From NCBI GenBank assembly GCA_015056655.1, contig SVFV01000010.1:54192-118191 (forward strand): a DNA stretch of 64,000 nucleotides. The letters are read 5' to 3'. The position numbers and the translations under genes were made by a program. This DNA comes from Butyrivibrio sp. GTDB lineage: Bacteria; Bacillota; Clostridia; Lachnospirales; Lachnospiraceae. This document shows, piece after piece, positions 8,298 through 15,846 of the stretch. Under the pieces are notes generated by a model, which saw only the letters and a list, made by a program, of their open reading frames with translations, made no database searches and had not been told where the DNA came from. Each line of letters starts with the position of its first letter. Position 1 is the stretch's first letter.

Positions 8298-8397
8298 AAT
8301 ATTGTAACAAAAAAATTTTTTTACACAGTATAATGGAAAAATAATATCATTGAAAAACAGTCCTCAGGCGTAGGTTTAAGACTATGACTGGGGATTT
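8166..8397 (+). repeat. direct repeat, copy 2 (Rpn 3' end plus decayed terminator)
   Basis: Aligns with 4421-4650 across the coding tail, the TGAAATATTGTAAC block, the A/T run and the CAGTCCTCAGGCGTA hairpin. The right arm of the hairpin (ACTATGACTGGGG) has lost pairing relative to copy 1. Confidence 0.88.
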
Positions 8398-8483
8398 GCT
8401 TTTATATGCGTAGTGAGAACGAATATTAAGTTTGGGTTGAAATTATAAAATTTTTATAAACTGTGAAATAAAAGACGATAAAA

Positions 8484-8536
8484 TGACAATTCCCTATTGT
8501 AAACAGGGATTTGTCGCGTTAGAATCAAAATTGTCA
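8484..8536 (+). promoter_or_regulatory. structured leader of the first secreted-protein gene
   Basis: TGACAATT (8484-8491) and AATTGTCA (8529-8536) are a perfect 8-bp inverted repeat enclosing a smaller TCCCT/AGGGA hairpin, 48 bp before the start codon. It could be an mRNA-stabilising or regulatory leader, or a protein binding site. I cannot match it to a known riboswitch. Confidence 0.4.
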
Positions 8537-8583
8537 CGTAAACTTATTTCTAGTGTTTCTTAAATGAGACGGAGGTATATTTA

Positions 8584-10113
8584 ATGAGAAGATTATCGAA
8601 ATTAGGGGCAGGAGCGCTCGCTCTTATGCTTTCAGCAACTCTGGTGTTCCCTATAACTGCAAGTGCAGCACAGTATAGTGATTGGCATTCTGCTGCAAGT
8701 AATGTTATTGATAGTAATACCAAGACCTATCGTTTTACTGGTACATCTTTGAAGGTTGTAGTATCAGAATATGATGATGAAGATACTGTGAATGAAAGGA
8801 CAGAATCTGTTGCTCGACTTGCAGCTTGGAATCAGGCTGTTAATCAGGGCGTAGTTAAGGCTGGAACATTTGCAAAATATGATGTAGATGTATATGCATA
8901 CGATGCTACTAATAAAAAATGGGTAGATAATTATTTCCTTTATGCAGACGAGGCTGGATGGAGCTGCAACGAGGATAGTGACAGAGCTGCTGATGGATCT
9001 TATACATATAATCTTGCTATCTATCAGACTACTTATAAGAACAATATTACAGGTGAAACCTCTGCTAAGGAAAGCGACCTTACAGGTGTAGATCTTGTAT
9101 CTGTTAATTCTATTCCCAAGAAGACTTCAGTTTATACTGGTGCATATAAGGATATTACTTTGAATCTTCGTTGTGGAAATGTCAAGATTCAGAAGATTAA
9201 ATCATCCAACAAGAAGGTGATTCAGGCAAGAGCAATCAGTAACTATACATATAAGACTACTTCTAATAGAGCTCTTTCAAAGGATCAGGCTGGATACTAT
9301 TATGAAATCTCAGGTGAGAAGTTCTATGTTCCTGAGGGTACAAAGATAAATAACTCATACGCAACTGTTACACTTAGAGTATTTGGTAAGAAGGCTGGTA
9401 AGGCGGTTGTTAGTTTTGATATCGTAGATGTTAATGGCGCTAAGACAGGTTCTGCAAAGATTACTGTTGTATCTAGTAAGACAAAGCCTATTGCAAGCAT
9501 TACATTTGGCGGAAAGTCACTTGATCAGGGTGATGTAATTGGCTCATCAAATACAAAGTATATTTACAATAAGCAGGATATTAACGCAGTCAGTGCTTAC
9601 ACAACAGCAAAGAGCGGAAAACTTAAGGTTACTCCTAGTGATGGCTATAAGCTTGTTCGTATTCAGGTTGGTAATCTTGAAAAGTATAAGTATGATAGTG
9701 CCAATGATCCAAGCTATGCTTCTTCAAATTATAGTACCACTGGAAAAACACATGCTTCATCAAAAGTAATTGAGACTACAGAAAGTCATCCTGTAGATTT
9801 AAATAATGATGGAGATTATGACGATGTAGTTGATGGAGTAGATGAGAGCGCAGTTACATATAGATATAAAACAGTTAAGAATAACAAGAAGATTACACTT
9901 TCAAAGGTAACAAGCTATAGAAAGACAACATCATCTTCAAGCACAACTGTTATTGATAACCCTGAAGCTTCTACATCTTCAGAAACTATTAGCGGAGCAA
10001 CAGATGCTCAGGTTAAAGCGCCTACAAGTATTAAGGTTACACTCTATAATAAGTCTGCAAAAGAATATGTAGATGTTTACTACACAATCTACAAGAAGGT
10101 AAAGGCTTACTAA
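8584..10113 (+). CDS. secreted hypothetical protein with Ig-like segments
   Basis: 509 residues with a clear signal peptide (MRRLSKLG, hydrophobic core, ITASAA cleavage site near residue 28). The mature part is rich in Thr, Ser, Lys and Tyr. It has beta-rich segments such as IPKKTSVYTGAYKDITLNLRCG and ATVTLRVFGKKAGKAVVSFDIVD, which read like bacterial Ig-like folds. DLNNDGDYDDVVDGVDE (about residue 405) resembles a calcium-binding EF-hand or dockerin loop. No LPXTG motif or C-terminal helix is visible, so anchoring is unclear. It opens a run of three secreted proteins on one strand. Function unknown; probably a surface or matrix protein. Confidence 0.6.
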   Translation: MRRLSKLGAGALALMLSATLVFPITASAAQYSDWHSAASNVIDSNTKTYRFTGTSLKVVVSEYDDEDTVNERTESVARLAAWNQAVNQGVVKAGTFAKYDVDVYAYDATNKKWVDNYFLYADEAGWSCNEDSDRAADGSYTYNLAIYQTTYKNNITGETSAKESDLTGVDLVSVNSIPKKTSVYTGAYKDITLNLRCGNVKIQKIKSSNKKVIQARAISNYTYKTTSNRALSKDQAGYYYEISGEKFYVPEGTKINNSYATVTLRVFGKKAGKAVVSFDIVDVNGAKTGSAKITVVSSKTKPIASITFGGKSLDQGDVIGSSNTKYIYNKQDINAVSAYTTAKSGKLKVTPSDGYKLVRIQVGNLEKYKYDSANDPSYASSNYSTTGKTHASSKVIETTESHPVDLNNDGDYDDVVDGVDESAVTYRYKTVKNNKKITLSKVTSYRKTTSSSSTTVIDNPEASTSSETISGATDAQVKAPTSIKVTLYNKSAKEYVDVYYTIYKKVKAY

Positions 10114-10172
10114 TTTTGTAACTAACTTCAAATATTTCTACTAATTGTTTATTGATAAATGGAGGTTTATAT

Positions 10173-11552
10173 ATGATCAGACGATTTCTTGCAATTGGCC
10201 TTGCAAGTGCCCTTTCACTGACTGCTGCCCTTAGCGGAATAGTACCTGGAGCACTTGTTGGAAGCGATATTTCAAAGGTTTCAGCAGCATCAGAAAGCAA
10301 ATCCTATGAGATTTCTTTGAGTTATTCCTATACGAAGATTGATGCTAAGACACAGGCAAAATCTTCTTCAAATACTATCAAGGTTGGGGAAACAAGAAAA
10401 CCAATTCTTGAAGCATATTTAAAGACAACGGTTACAGATAATTCACAGTCTACCTGGTATGTTGATGATGATCTTAATGCTCAAAAAACAAGTTCAAAGA
10501 CAACATATACAGCTATTGCTCCCAGTCAGCTTAAATGGGTGAGCAATGATCCTGCAGATGTTGAAGTTGACGCTAATGGAGTTGTTACAGGAAAGAGTAA
10601 TTATGGTTGGGCAAGAATAACTGCTACACTATATGATACGGATGGAGTAACTGCACTGGCTTCCGATTATGCATATGTATATGTAAATAATGACGAAGAA
10701 GAAGAGACTCCAGAGCCTACTTATGTACAGCAGAATGTTGGTGATGTATGGAGCTTACCTACAACACTTACAGATACCAAGGGCGTTACTTATTCTGGTG
10801 ACGAACTGAGCTATTCCGCATATAGTGAAGGAAACTATTCATGGGATACAGAAAACAAAGTACAAACTGGTGATGTTTATACTTTGAATAAAACTGCAAA
10901 GACTCTTACTTTTAATGCCTATGGAACAGTTTACTTCACAGTATCAGGCAGAAAAGAATCCACAGCTACTACACCGGCTTCATATTATAATGCATCATAT
11001 GAATTCACTATCAACCCTAAGGTTGGTGATGTAATAGCTGATGATTATGGCAAAGCAAATTATAAGATTCTTGCGGCTGATGCTGCTACTGATAAATATG
11101 AGGTTGCTTATGCTGGAATGATCAAGAAGACTAAGAAGGTAGTTGTTTCTGATAAGGCTTATATTGCTAATCAGGAATACGATGTAGTTGAGATCGCTGA
11201 CGGTGCTTTCAAGAATGCAAAGATTACATCTGCAAGACTTCCTAGAAGCCTTAGAAAGATCGGTGCTTCTGCATTCGAAGGCAGCACAATAACAAGCCTT
11301 GATATTTCTGATACACAGGTTAAGGAACTTGGTGCTAAGGCACTCAACAATACTAAGAAGCTTATAGAGCTCACATTCAACGCTGATGTAACAACTAAGT
11401 TTGGTAAGAACTCAGTTGGTTCCCTTAACAAGAAGGTAACAGTAAATGTTGAAGCTTCTTCAAACAAGGTATTCAAGAAGGCTGTTAAGAAGATTAAGAC
11501 TAAGAATGTTGGCGGAAAGAACGCTAAGAAGGCTAAGTACGTTGAAATCTAA
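10173..11552 (+). CDS. secreted Big2-domain and BspA-like leucine-rich-repeat protein
   Basis: 459 residues. Start is ATG 10173 after TGGAGGT; an upstream TTG in frame lacks spacing. The signal peptide (MIRRFLAIGLASALS, cleavage near VSAAS) is followed by a Big2 Ig-like domain (LKWVSNDPADVEVDANGVV, then GWARITATLYD). A C-terminal BspA/LRR_5 block follows: VVEIADGAFKNAKITSARLP, LRKIGASAFEGS, LGAKALNNTKKLIELTF. The tail is very Lys-rich (FKKAVKKIKTKNVGGKNAKK). Such proteins commonly mediate adhesion or carbohydrate contact at the cell surface. The same Lys-rich, Big2-like style recurs in the neighbours on both sides, and a strong terminator follows. Confidence 0.72.
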   Translation: MIRRFLAIGLASALSLTAALSGIVPGALVGSDISKVSAASESKSYEISLSYSYTKIDAKTQAKSSSNTIKVGETRKPILEAYLKTTVTDNSQSTWYVDDDLNAQKTSSKTTYTAIAPSQLKWVSNDPADVEVDANGVVTGKSNYGWARITATLYDTDGVTALASDYAYVYVNNDEEEETPEPTYVQQNVGDVWSLPTTLTDTKGVTYSGDELSYSAYSEGNYSWDTENKVQTGDVYTLNKTAKTLTFNAYGTVYFTVSGRKESTATTPASYYNASYEFTINPKVGDVIADDYGKANYKILAADAATDKYEVAYAGMIKKTKKVVVSDKAYIANQEYDVVEIADGAFKNAKITSARLPRSLRKIGASAFEGSTITSLDISDTQVKELGAKALNNTKKLIELTFNADVTTKFGKNSVGSLNKKVTVNVEASSNKVFKKAVKKIKTKNVGGKNAKKAKYVEI

Positions 11553-11583
11553 TCAATCCTTCTAAATTAACTAAATGTAATGA

Positions 11584-11616
11584 ACGGGTCGGTACGAAAG
11601 TACCGGCCCGTTTTTA
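11584..11616 (+). terminator. terminator after the BspA-like gene
   Basis: A perfect 12-bp stem (11584-11595 with 11600-11611), GAAA tetraloop and T5 tail. Confidence 0.93.
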
Positions 11617-11746
11617 ATAGCCACTGTATCTTATTCCTAAAGGATAAAAGTCTTCCCTTAAAAAATCTTAAGAATTCGCAAAACAACCTCAGATTATGAT
11701 ACAATACTAGACGGAGAAATTTTGTTTTTAGAACCCGGGGGTGTGT

Positions 11747-13192
11747 ATGAAAATATCTAAAAGAGTTTTAGCTGGGGTTATGAGTGCTCTTATTTTGGCT
11801 ACTTCTGTTCCTGGAGGACAGGTGGAGGCAGCCGGTCGTAAATATGAAAATACCTATCTAAAATCAATCACAATTGAAAAACCTGAAGTAAAAGAAAATA
11901 CTGAAGAGACGGATGCCACATCAACTACTGATGGTACTGCTACTAATCCTGATGGTACAACGGATCCTAATGCTGTTACTACTGATGGAACGGAAGCTAC
12001 ACCGCAGGAGCCTGAGGTGCAGAATGAGACTGTCAAGGTTATGAAGGGTATGAAGTTTGTTATTTCTTCAACCAGATATGGCAAGCTCATTAAGCTGACC
12101 AAGAACGCGTCTTACTTCAAGTACAAGTCTTCTGATAAGAAGATTGCCAAGGTAAGTAAGAAGGGTGTTGTTACTACCTTAAAAGAAGGTAAGTGCGACA
12201 TCACTGTTACAGATAAAAAGGGTGTTGAGTACGTTATTCACCTTGTAGTACAGAAAAACGTAAGGCTCAAGAGCATCAAGCTCAATAAAACATCCAAGAA
12301 GTTCAAGAAGCTCAACAAGAAGTTCGGCCTTAAGGCTACAATCAAGGTTTCAACCAAGGATGCAGGAGATATTCCTGTTGCATGGTATTCAACTGATGAG
12401 ACTGTTGCTACAGTCGATTATTTTGGTAACGTTAAGGTAGTTGGATACGGTGTCTGCGATATCTGCTGCACAGCCGGATCAAATAATAAGATTGCAAGAT
12501 GTAAGGTTACAGTAACTGATCCTGATGCTAAGAAAAATGAAGAAGAGAACAACGGAACAAACACTGTCAGACCTACTTATAACACTGGACGAGTAGTTGA
12601 TATCTCCAGATTCAATACTGTTTATGATTGGGGCAAGCTCAGAGACTCTGTAGATGCAGTAATTATCCGTGTTGGCTATAGAGGCTACGGCGCAGAGGGC
12701 AACATGGTACAGGATTCAGACTTTGCAAGCAATGTCTACAATTGTCAGCAGTATGGTATTCCATATTCAGTTTATTTTGTAACTACTGCGACCAATTACG
12801 ACGAGGGTGCTGCTGAAGCGAACTTCATAGCATCAAGAGTTGCAGGACATACACTCTGCTTCCCTGCATTTATGGATTCTGAATACAGCAATTCTTATCA
12901 TAGCGGAAGATCAGATAATCTTTCCGCAGCGCAGAGAACAGAGGCTATAAAGGGTGCATGCCAGGGACTTAACTCAAAAGGAATTGAGGCGGGTATCTAT
13001 GCATCAACAAGCTTCTTAAACAATAATCTTAATATGTCAGAACTTCCTTATTCAGTATGGGTTGCTCAGTATGCATCAAGCTGTACATACGGTGGCAGTA
13101 AGCTCCTTTGGCAGTACACCTCCAATGGAAGTGGCTATGGTGTTAGAACCGGCGGAGCTGACAGATGCGACGTATCATACTGGTATCAGTAA
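11747..13192 (+). CDS. secreted GH25 family muramidase with Big2-type N-terminal domains
   Basis: 481 residues. ATG 11747 is preceded by GGGGGTG at proper spacing, so it is preferred to the in-frame GTG at 11741. Signal peptide ends near GQVEAAG. A Thr/Asp-rich linker (about 35-75) is followed by two Ig-like stretches with Big2 features (YKSSDKKIAKVSKKGVV; WYSTDETVATVDYFGNVKV). The C-terminal catalytic domain begins at GRVVDISRFN (Asp285) and has the acidic FMDSEYS pair (Asp377, Glu379), ending in the usual LLWQYTSNG and CDVSYWYQ. GH25 enzymes cut the muramic acid-glucosamine bond of peptidoglycan. No phage genes are nearby, so an autolysin or cell-wall remodelling role is likelier than an endolysin. 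Confidence 0.87.
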   Translation: MKISKRVLAGVMSALILATSVPGGQVEAAGRKYENTYLKSITIEKPEVKENTEETDATSTTDGTATNPDGTTDPNAVTTDGTEATPQEPEVQNETVKVMKGMKFVISSTRYGKLIKLTKNASYFKYKSSDKKIAKVSKKGVVTTLKEGKCDITVTDKKGVEYVIHLVVQKNVRLKSIKLNKTSKKFKKLNKKFGLKATIKVSTKDAGDIPVAWYSTDETVATVDYFGNVKVVGYGVCDICCTAGSNNKIARCKVTVTDPDAKKNEEENNGTNTVRPTYNTGRVVDISRFNTVYDWGKLRDSVDAVIIRVGYRGYGAEGNMVQDSDFASNVYNCQQYGIPYSVYFVTTATNYDEGAAEANFIASRVAGHTLCFPAFMDSEYSNSYHSGRSDNLSAAQRTEAIKGACQGLNSKGIEAGIYASTSFLNNNLNMSELPYSVWVAQYASSCTYGGSKLLWQYTSNGSGYGVRTGGADRCDVSYWYQ

Positions 13193-13273
13193 AGAATAAG
13201 ATTTCTTGATTTTTTATTCAAGAATGTATGGCGCTCGTGCCATGAATAGAATATTATTAGTTTTGAGAGTAAT

Positions 13274-13300
13274 GCCTCAGGTGGATTTTCCGCCTGGGGC
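13274..13300 (+). other. strong hairpin before the second AAA ATPase gene
   Basis: An 11-bp stem (13274-13284 with 13290-13300, two G-U pairs) with a 5-nt loop, followed by AATATTAGGA and not by a T-run. Its arms (CCTCAGG / CCTGGGG) resemble the Rpn-repeat hairpins. It may end muramidase transcription weakly or protect the 5' end of the ATPase mRNA. Confidence 0.55.
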
Positions 13301-13327
13301 AATATTAGGATAAAGGAGCAACAGGTA

Positions 13328-14659
13328 ATGGCAGATAATTATTTGGGGAATATGTACAATGACTTCTTTGGACCAGGATCAGGCGGAGATGGTAAGCCTC
13401 CGGTTTTCGATGATCCGGACAAGACCAAAGAGATAGAAAAGGAAGTGGAGAAGGATTTCCAGGACCTGAAGGATGGAAAGACAGATGAGATAGCAAAGAG
13501 CCTTGGACAGGATAACGATATACCGGATGCTGGTAAAGGACCGGATTTATCAGATAACCGTCCGCTTCAGGATGCAGATGAGGCATTAAGAGAGGCGAGA
13601 GCACTATTTGGCTCAAGGCTTGGTGGTTCAGACCTTAGCAGCGATAAAGATTCTGATGAGAGTAATGGCGGAGTAGCAGGAATACCTGGAATAGAAGCTC
13701 CTGTAGCAGAGGAGAAAACAAAAGAACCCGAAACTGATCCAATGGAGGATCTTAACAGCCTCATAGGACTTGCGTCTATAAAGCATGACGTAAAGGAACT
13801 TACTGATTTTGCAAAGGTTCAGAAGATGAGAAAGGATGAGGGAATGAAGGCGGTGCCTGTATCCCTTCACCTTGTGTTTACAGGTAACCCCGGAACTGGT
13901 AAGACAACTGTTGCCAGAATCATCTCCAGAATCTACAAGCAGATAGGTGTTCTTTCAAAGGGACAGCTTGTGGAAGTTGACAGATCAGGACTTGTTGCCG
14001 GATATGTTGGACAGACTGCCCTTAAAACTCAGGAGAAGATAAATGAGGCTCTTGGAGGAGTTCTCTTTATTGATGAAGCATATTCACTTTCTCAGGAGAA
14101 TGACGCTTTTGGACAGGAAGCTATAGACACAATCCTCAAGGCTATGGAGGATCACAGAGATGACCTTGTTGTCATTGTTGCCGGCTATACTGATCCTATG
14201 GAGAAATTCATTAACAGTAATCCCGGCTTGAAGTCCAGATTCAACAAGTACATCGAATTCCCGGATTACTCAGTGGATGAGCTTGAGCAGATCTTCAAGA
14301 TGAACTGTGAGAAGTATGAGTACGAGGTTGAAGAGGAAGCTAAAAAGCATATAAGAATGCTTATTTCTGCAAGAAAGCTTACACGTATTGAAAACTTTGC
14401 GAACGCTAGAGAAGTTAGAAACCTCTTTGAGGAGATAGTTACAAATCAGGCACGTAGAATTGCAGGTCTTGAGAATCCTACTCCTGAGGATATCAAGCTT
14501 ATAAAGTCTGAGGATCTTACAGAAGAAAAAAAGGAAGATACCTCTGACGAAGTACCTTCCGATTCTGAAAAGACTGATTCAGTTGTTGAAACCGAGGATG
14601 CGCCTGTTGATGAAGCCTCCGACAGTAGTGATAGTGGGGCCGAGGAGGAAGACCATTAG
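13328..14659 (+). CDS. CbxX/CfxQ-type AAA ATPase with acidic N- and C-terminal extensions
   Basis: 443 residues, ATG 13328 after AAGGAGC. Residues 1-130 are acidic and low-complexity, with no predicted fold. The AAA domain (about 138-395) has Walker A GNPGTGKT, Walker B VLFIDEAY, the GLKSRF arginine-finger block and a NAREVRN sensor-2 region. A Glu/Asp/Ser-rich tail ends the protein. It is a close relative of the AAA domain in the 5232-7172 protein, but the flanking regions differ. CbbX-type proteins are hexameric protein remodellers. Placement after three secreted-protein genes hints at an envelope or secretion link, as with EccA and SpoVK, but this is inference. The last 81 bp overlap the convergent gene. 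Confidence 0.82.
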   Translation: MADNYLGNMYNDFFGPGSGGDGKPPVFDDPDKTKEIEKEVEKDFQDLKDGKTDEIAKSLGQDNDIPDAGKGPDLSDNRPLQDADEALREARALFGSRLGGSDLSSDKDSDESNGGVAGIPGIEAPVAEEKTKEPETDPMEDLNSLIGLASIKHDVKELTDFAKVQKMRKDEGMKAVPVSLHLVFTGNPGTGKTTVARIISRIYKQIGVLSKGQLVEVDRSGLVAGYVGQTALKTQEKINEALGGVLFIDEAYSLSQENDAFGQEAIDTILKAMEDHRDDLVVIVAGYTDPMEKFINSNPGLKSRFNKYIEFPDYSVDELEQIFKMNCEKYEYEVEEEAKKHIRMLISARKLTRIENFANAREVRNLFEEIVTNQARRIAGLENPTPEDIKLIKSEDLTEEKKEDTSDEVPSDSEKTDSVVETEDAPVDEASDSSDSGAEEEDH

Positions 14660-15244
14660 GATAGTAGCGATCTCGACTCTGCCACCGAATAAAATACCGA
14701 TCAGCACGATGCTGCCATCAAATCCCATTCTGATAAATTTGAATGGGATTTTTTTTAGGAGCTTTTCGCTGATGATAACAGGCATGGCATCATAAGGAGC
14801 AACACCCATATCTGCGTTCATATAGAATGAAGCTGCTATTACAAATGCAATAAGTGCAAGGGCAAAAACAACTCCTCTATAAGGCCATGTAGTAAACACA
14901 TACTCAGGTATTGTCTTGCTCCAGACCCATCTGAAGAAATCTGCAATATATCCAATGAAAACCATATTTGCTATGGTTCCTGGTCCAATCTGATCCCTTG
15001 AAAATATTATCACGATAACTATCAGTACAGCATTTAAAAGAAGCTGCCACGTACCAAACAAAATATGTAATCTCTCAGAAATAGTCACATTCATAAATGT
15101 GCACGGATCAGTCCCCAAACTAACGTTAATCAGGAACGACAAGAAGAATCCCATGAAGAATACGCCTAAAGCCATTAGTGTAAACTTCTTCTTAAAGTTC
15201 ACATCATTCTTATACTTATTTAAATAATTACTAATAACAGACAT
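14579..15244 (-). CDS. YczE/YyaS/YitT-like multi-pass membrane protein
   Basis: 221 residues, start ATG at 15244 with AAGGAGAT upstream on the minus strand. About five hydrophobic helices are visible. The motif NVSLGTDPCTFMNVTISE near the N-terminus and its echo ADMGVAPYDAMPVIISE in the second half show an internal repeat typical of this family, whose members are of unknown function and sometimes linked to regulators. It points toward the AAA gene, and their 3' ends overlap by 81 bp. The 5' side faces the folded element at 15350-15491. Confidence 0.72.
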   Translation of the reverse strand: MSVISNYLNKYKNDVNFKKKFTLMALGVFFMGFFLSFLINVSLGTDPCTFMNVTISERLHILFGTWQLLLNAVLIVIVIIFSRDQIGPGTIANMVFIGYIADFFRWVWSKTIPEYVFTTWPYRGVVFALALIAFVIAASFYMNADMGVAPYDAMPVIISEKLLKKIPFKFIRMGFDGSIVLIGILFGGRVEIATILMVFLLGPTITTVGGFINRRILGFNN

Positions 15245-15651
15245 TATGTTAATCTCCTTACTGCTAATATATTGTTTTTACCTAAGATATTGTTATATAC
15301 TTAAATTCTTCCGAATGACTATATCTATAAAATTTTTATGTATTTTCTTGGCGCCGTCTGTATATATATGCCGGTGAGGCTGCTTTGAAAAACGTCAGTA
15401 CTTATTCTGTGTCCTTTACAGAATTAGTACTGCTACGTTTTTCACAGAGCGAAAGCGTCAGCAGAACCAGCAAATATATACAGACGGCGCCCTTAAAAAC
15501 ACAAACCAATTCTATATTCTGACCCAAAAACGGAAGATTGTAAAGGAATACTATACAGAGTCTTAAAAAACAATAAATTGAGCCCATAGGGGTTAATTGT
15601 CGTTTGCGATTTATAGTATGATACAAGTAAGGGTTAATTCGAGGAGAAGTT
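15245..15651. other. 407-bp divergent intergenic region
   Basis: It separates the minus-strand membrane gene from the plus-strand c-di-GMP genes. It holds the folded element described separately. Two direct GGGTTAATT repeats (15590-15598 and 15631-15639), 41 bp apart (about four helical turns), lie just before the 15652 gene and may bind a regulator. No coding potential was seen. Confidence 0.5.
15350..15491. other. large folded element bounded by a perfect 17-bp inverted repeat
   Basis: The outer arms at 15350-15366 and 15475-15491 (GGCGCCGTCTGTATATA and its complement) pair perfectly. Inside, GCCGGT and CTGCT on the left pair with AGCAG and ACCAGC on the right. The centre is a long hairpin in which GAAAAACGT, AGTACT and TTCTGT pair with ACAGAA, AGTACT and ACGTTTTTC. 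A GC-GAAA-GC mini-hairpin lies on the right side. A CTT triplet sits at both outer edges. It could be a structured RNA, a MITE-like palindromic element or a large regulatory site. It is not a terminator, since neither side is T-rich. I do not recognise the family. Confidence 0.6.
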
Positions 15652-15846
15652 ATGAATATCTACCTTTGTGGGACCGGAGAATCCCTAAGTGATGCTCTTT
15701 TAAACATCAACAAAAATGATTCAGAAGGCAGAACTTTTGTACTTGATGAGCAAAAGGGAAGATGCTATGTCGGAGATGAGCAGTTCCGTACTGCCCCTGT
15801 AATCATAAACTACAACAATACTTACTATGCACTAGGTGAAGCGTAA
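15652..15846 (+). CDS. small hypothetical protein translated with the EAL protein
   Basis: 64 residues, ATG 15652 after GAGGAG. Its stop codon overlaps the next start (TAATG), so translation is probably coupled. The sequence (MNIYLCGTGESLSDALLNIN, then GRCYVGDEQFRTAPVIINYNNTYYALGE) is soluble with alternating beta strands and has no membrane helix. It matches nothing I know. It may be a small sensor or regulatory subunit of the phosphodiesterase. Confidence 0.65.
   Translation: MNIYLCGTGESLSDALLNINKNDSEGRTFVLDEQKGRCYVGDEQFRTAPVIINYNNTYYALGEA

Noticed and set aside
8298..8583. A possible c-di-GMP riboswitch before the secreted-protein gene.
   Set aside because: The conserved core motifs of the known c-di-GMP riboswitch classes are not present.
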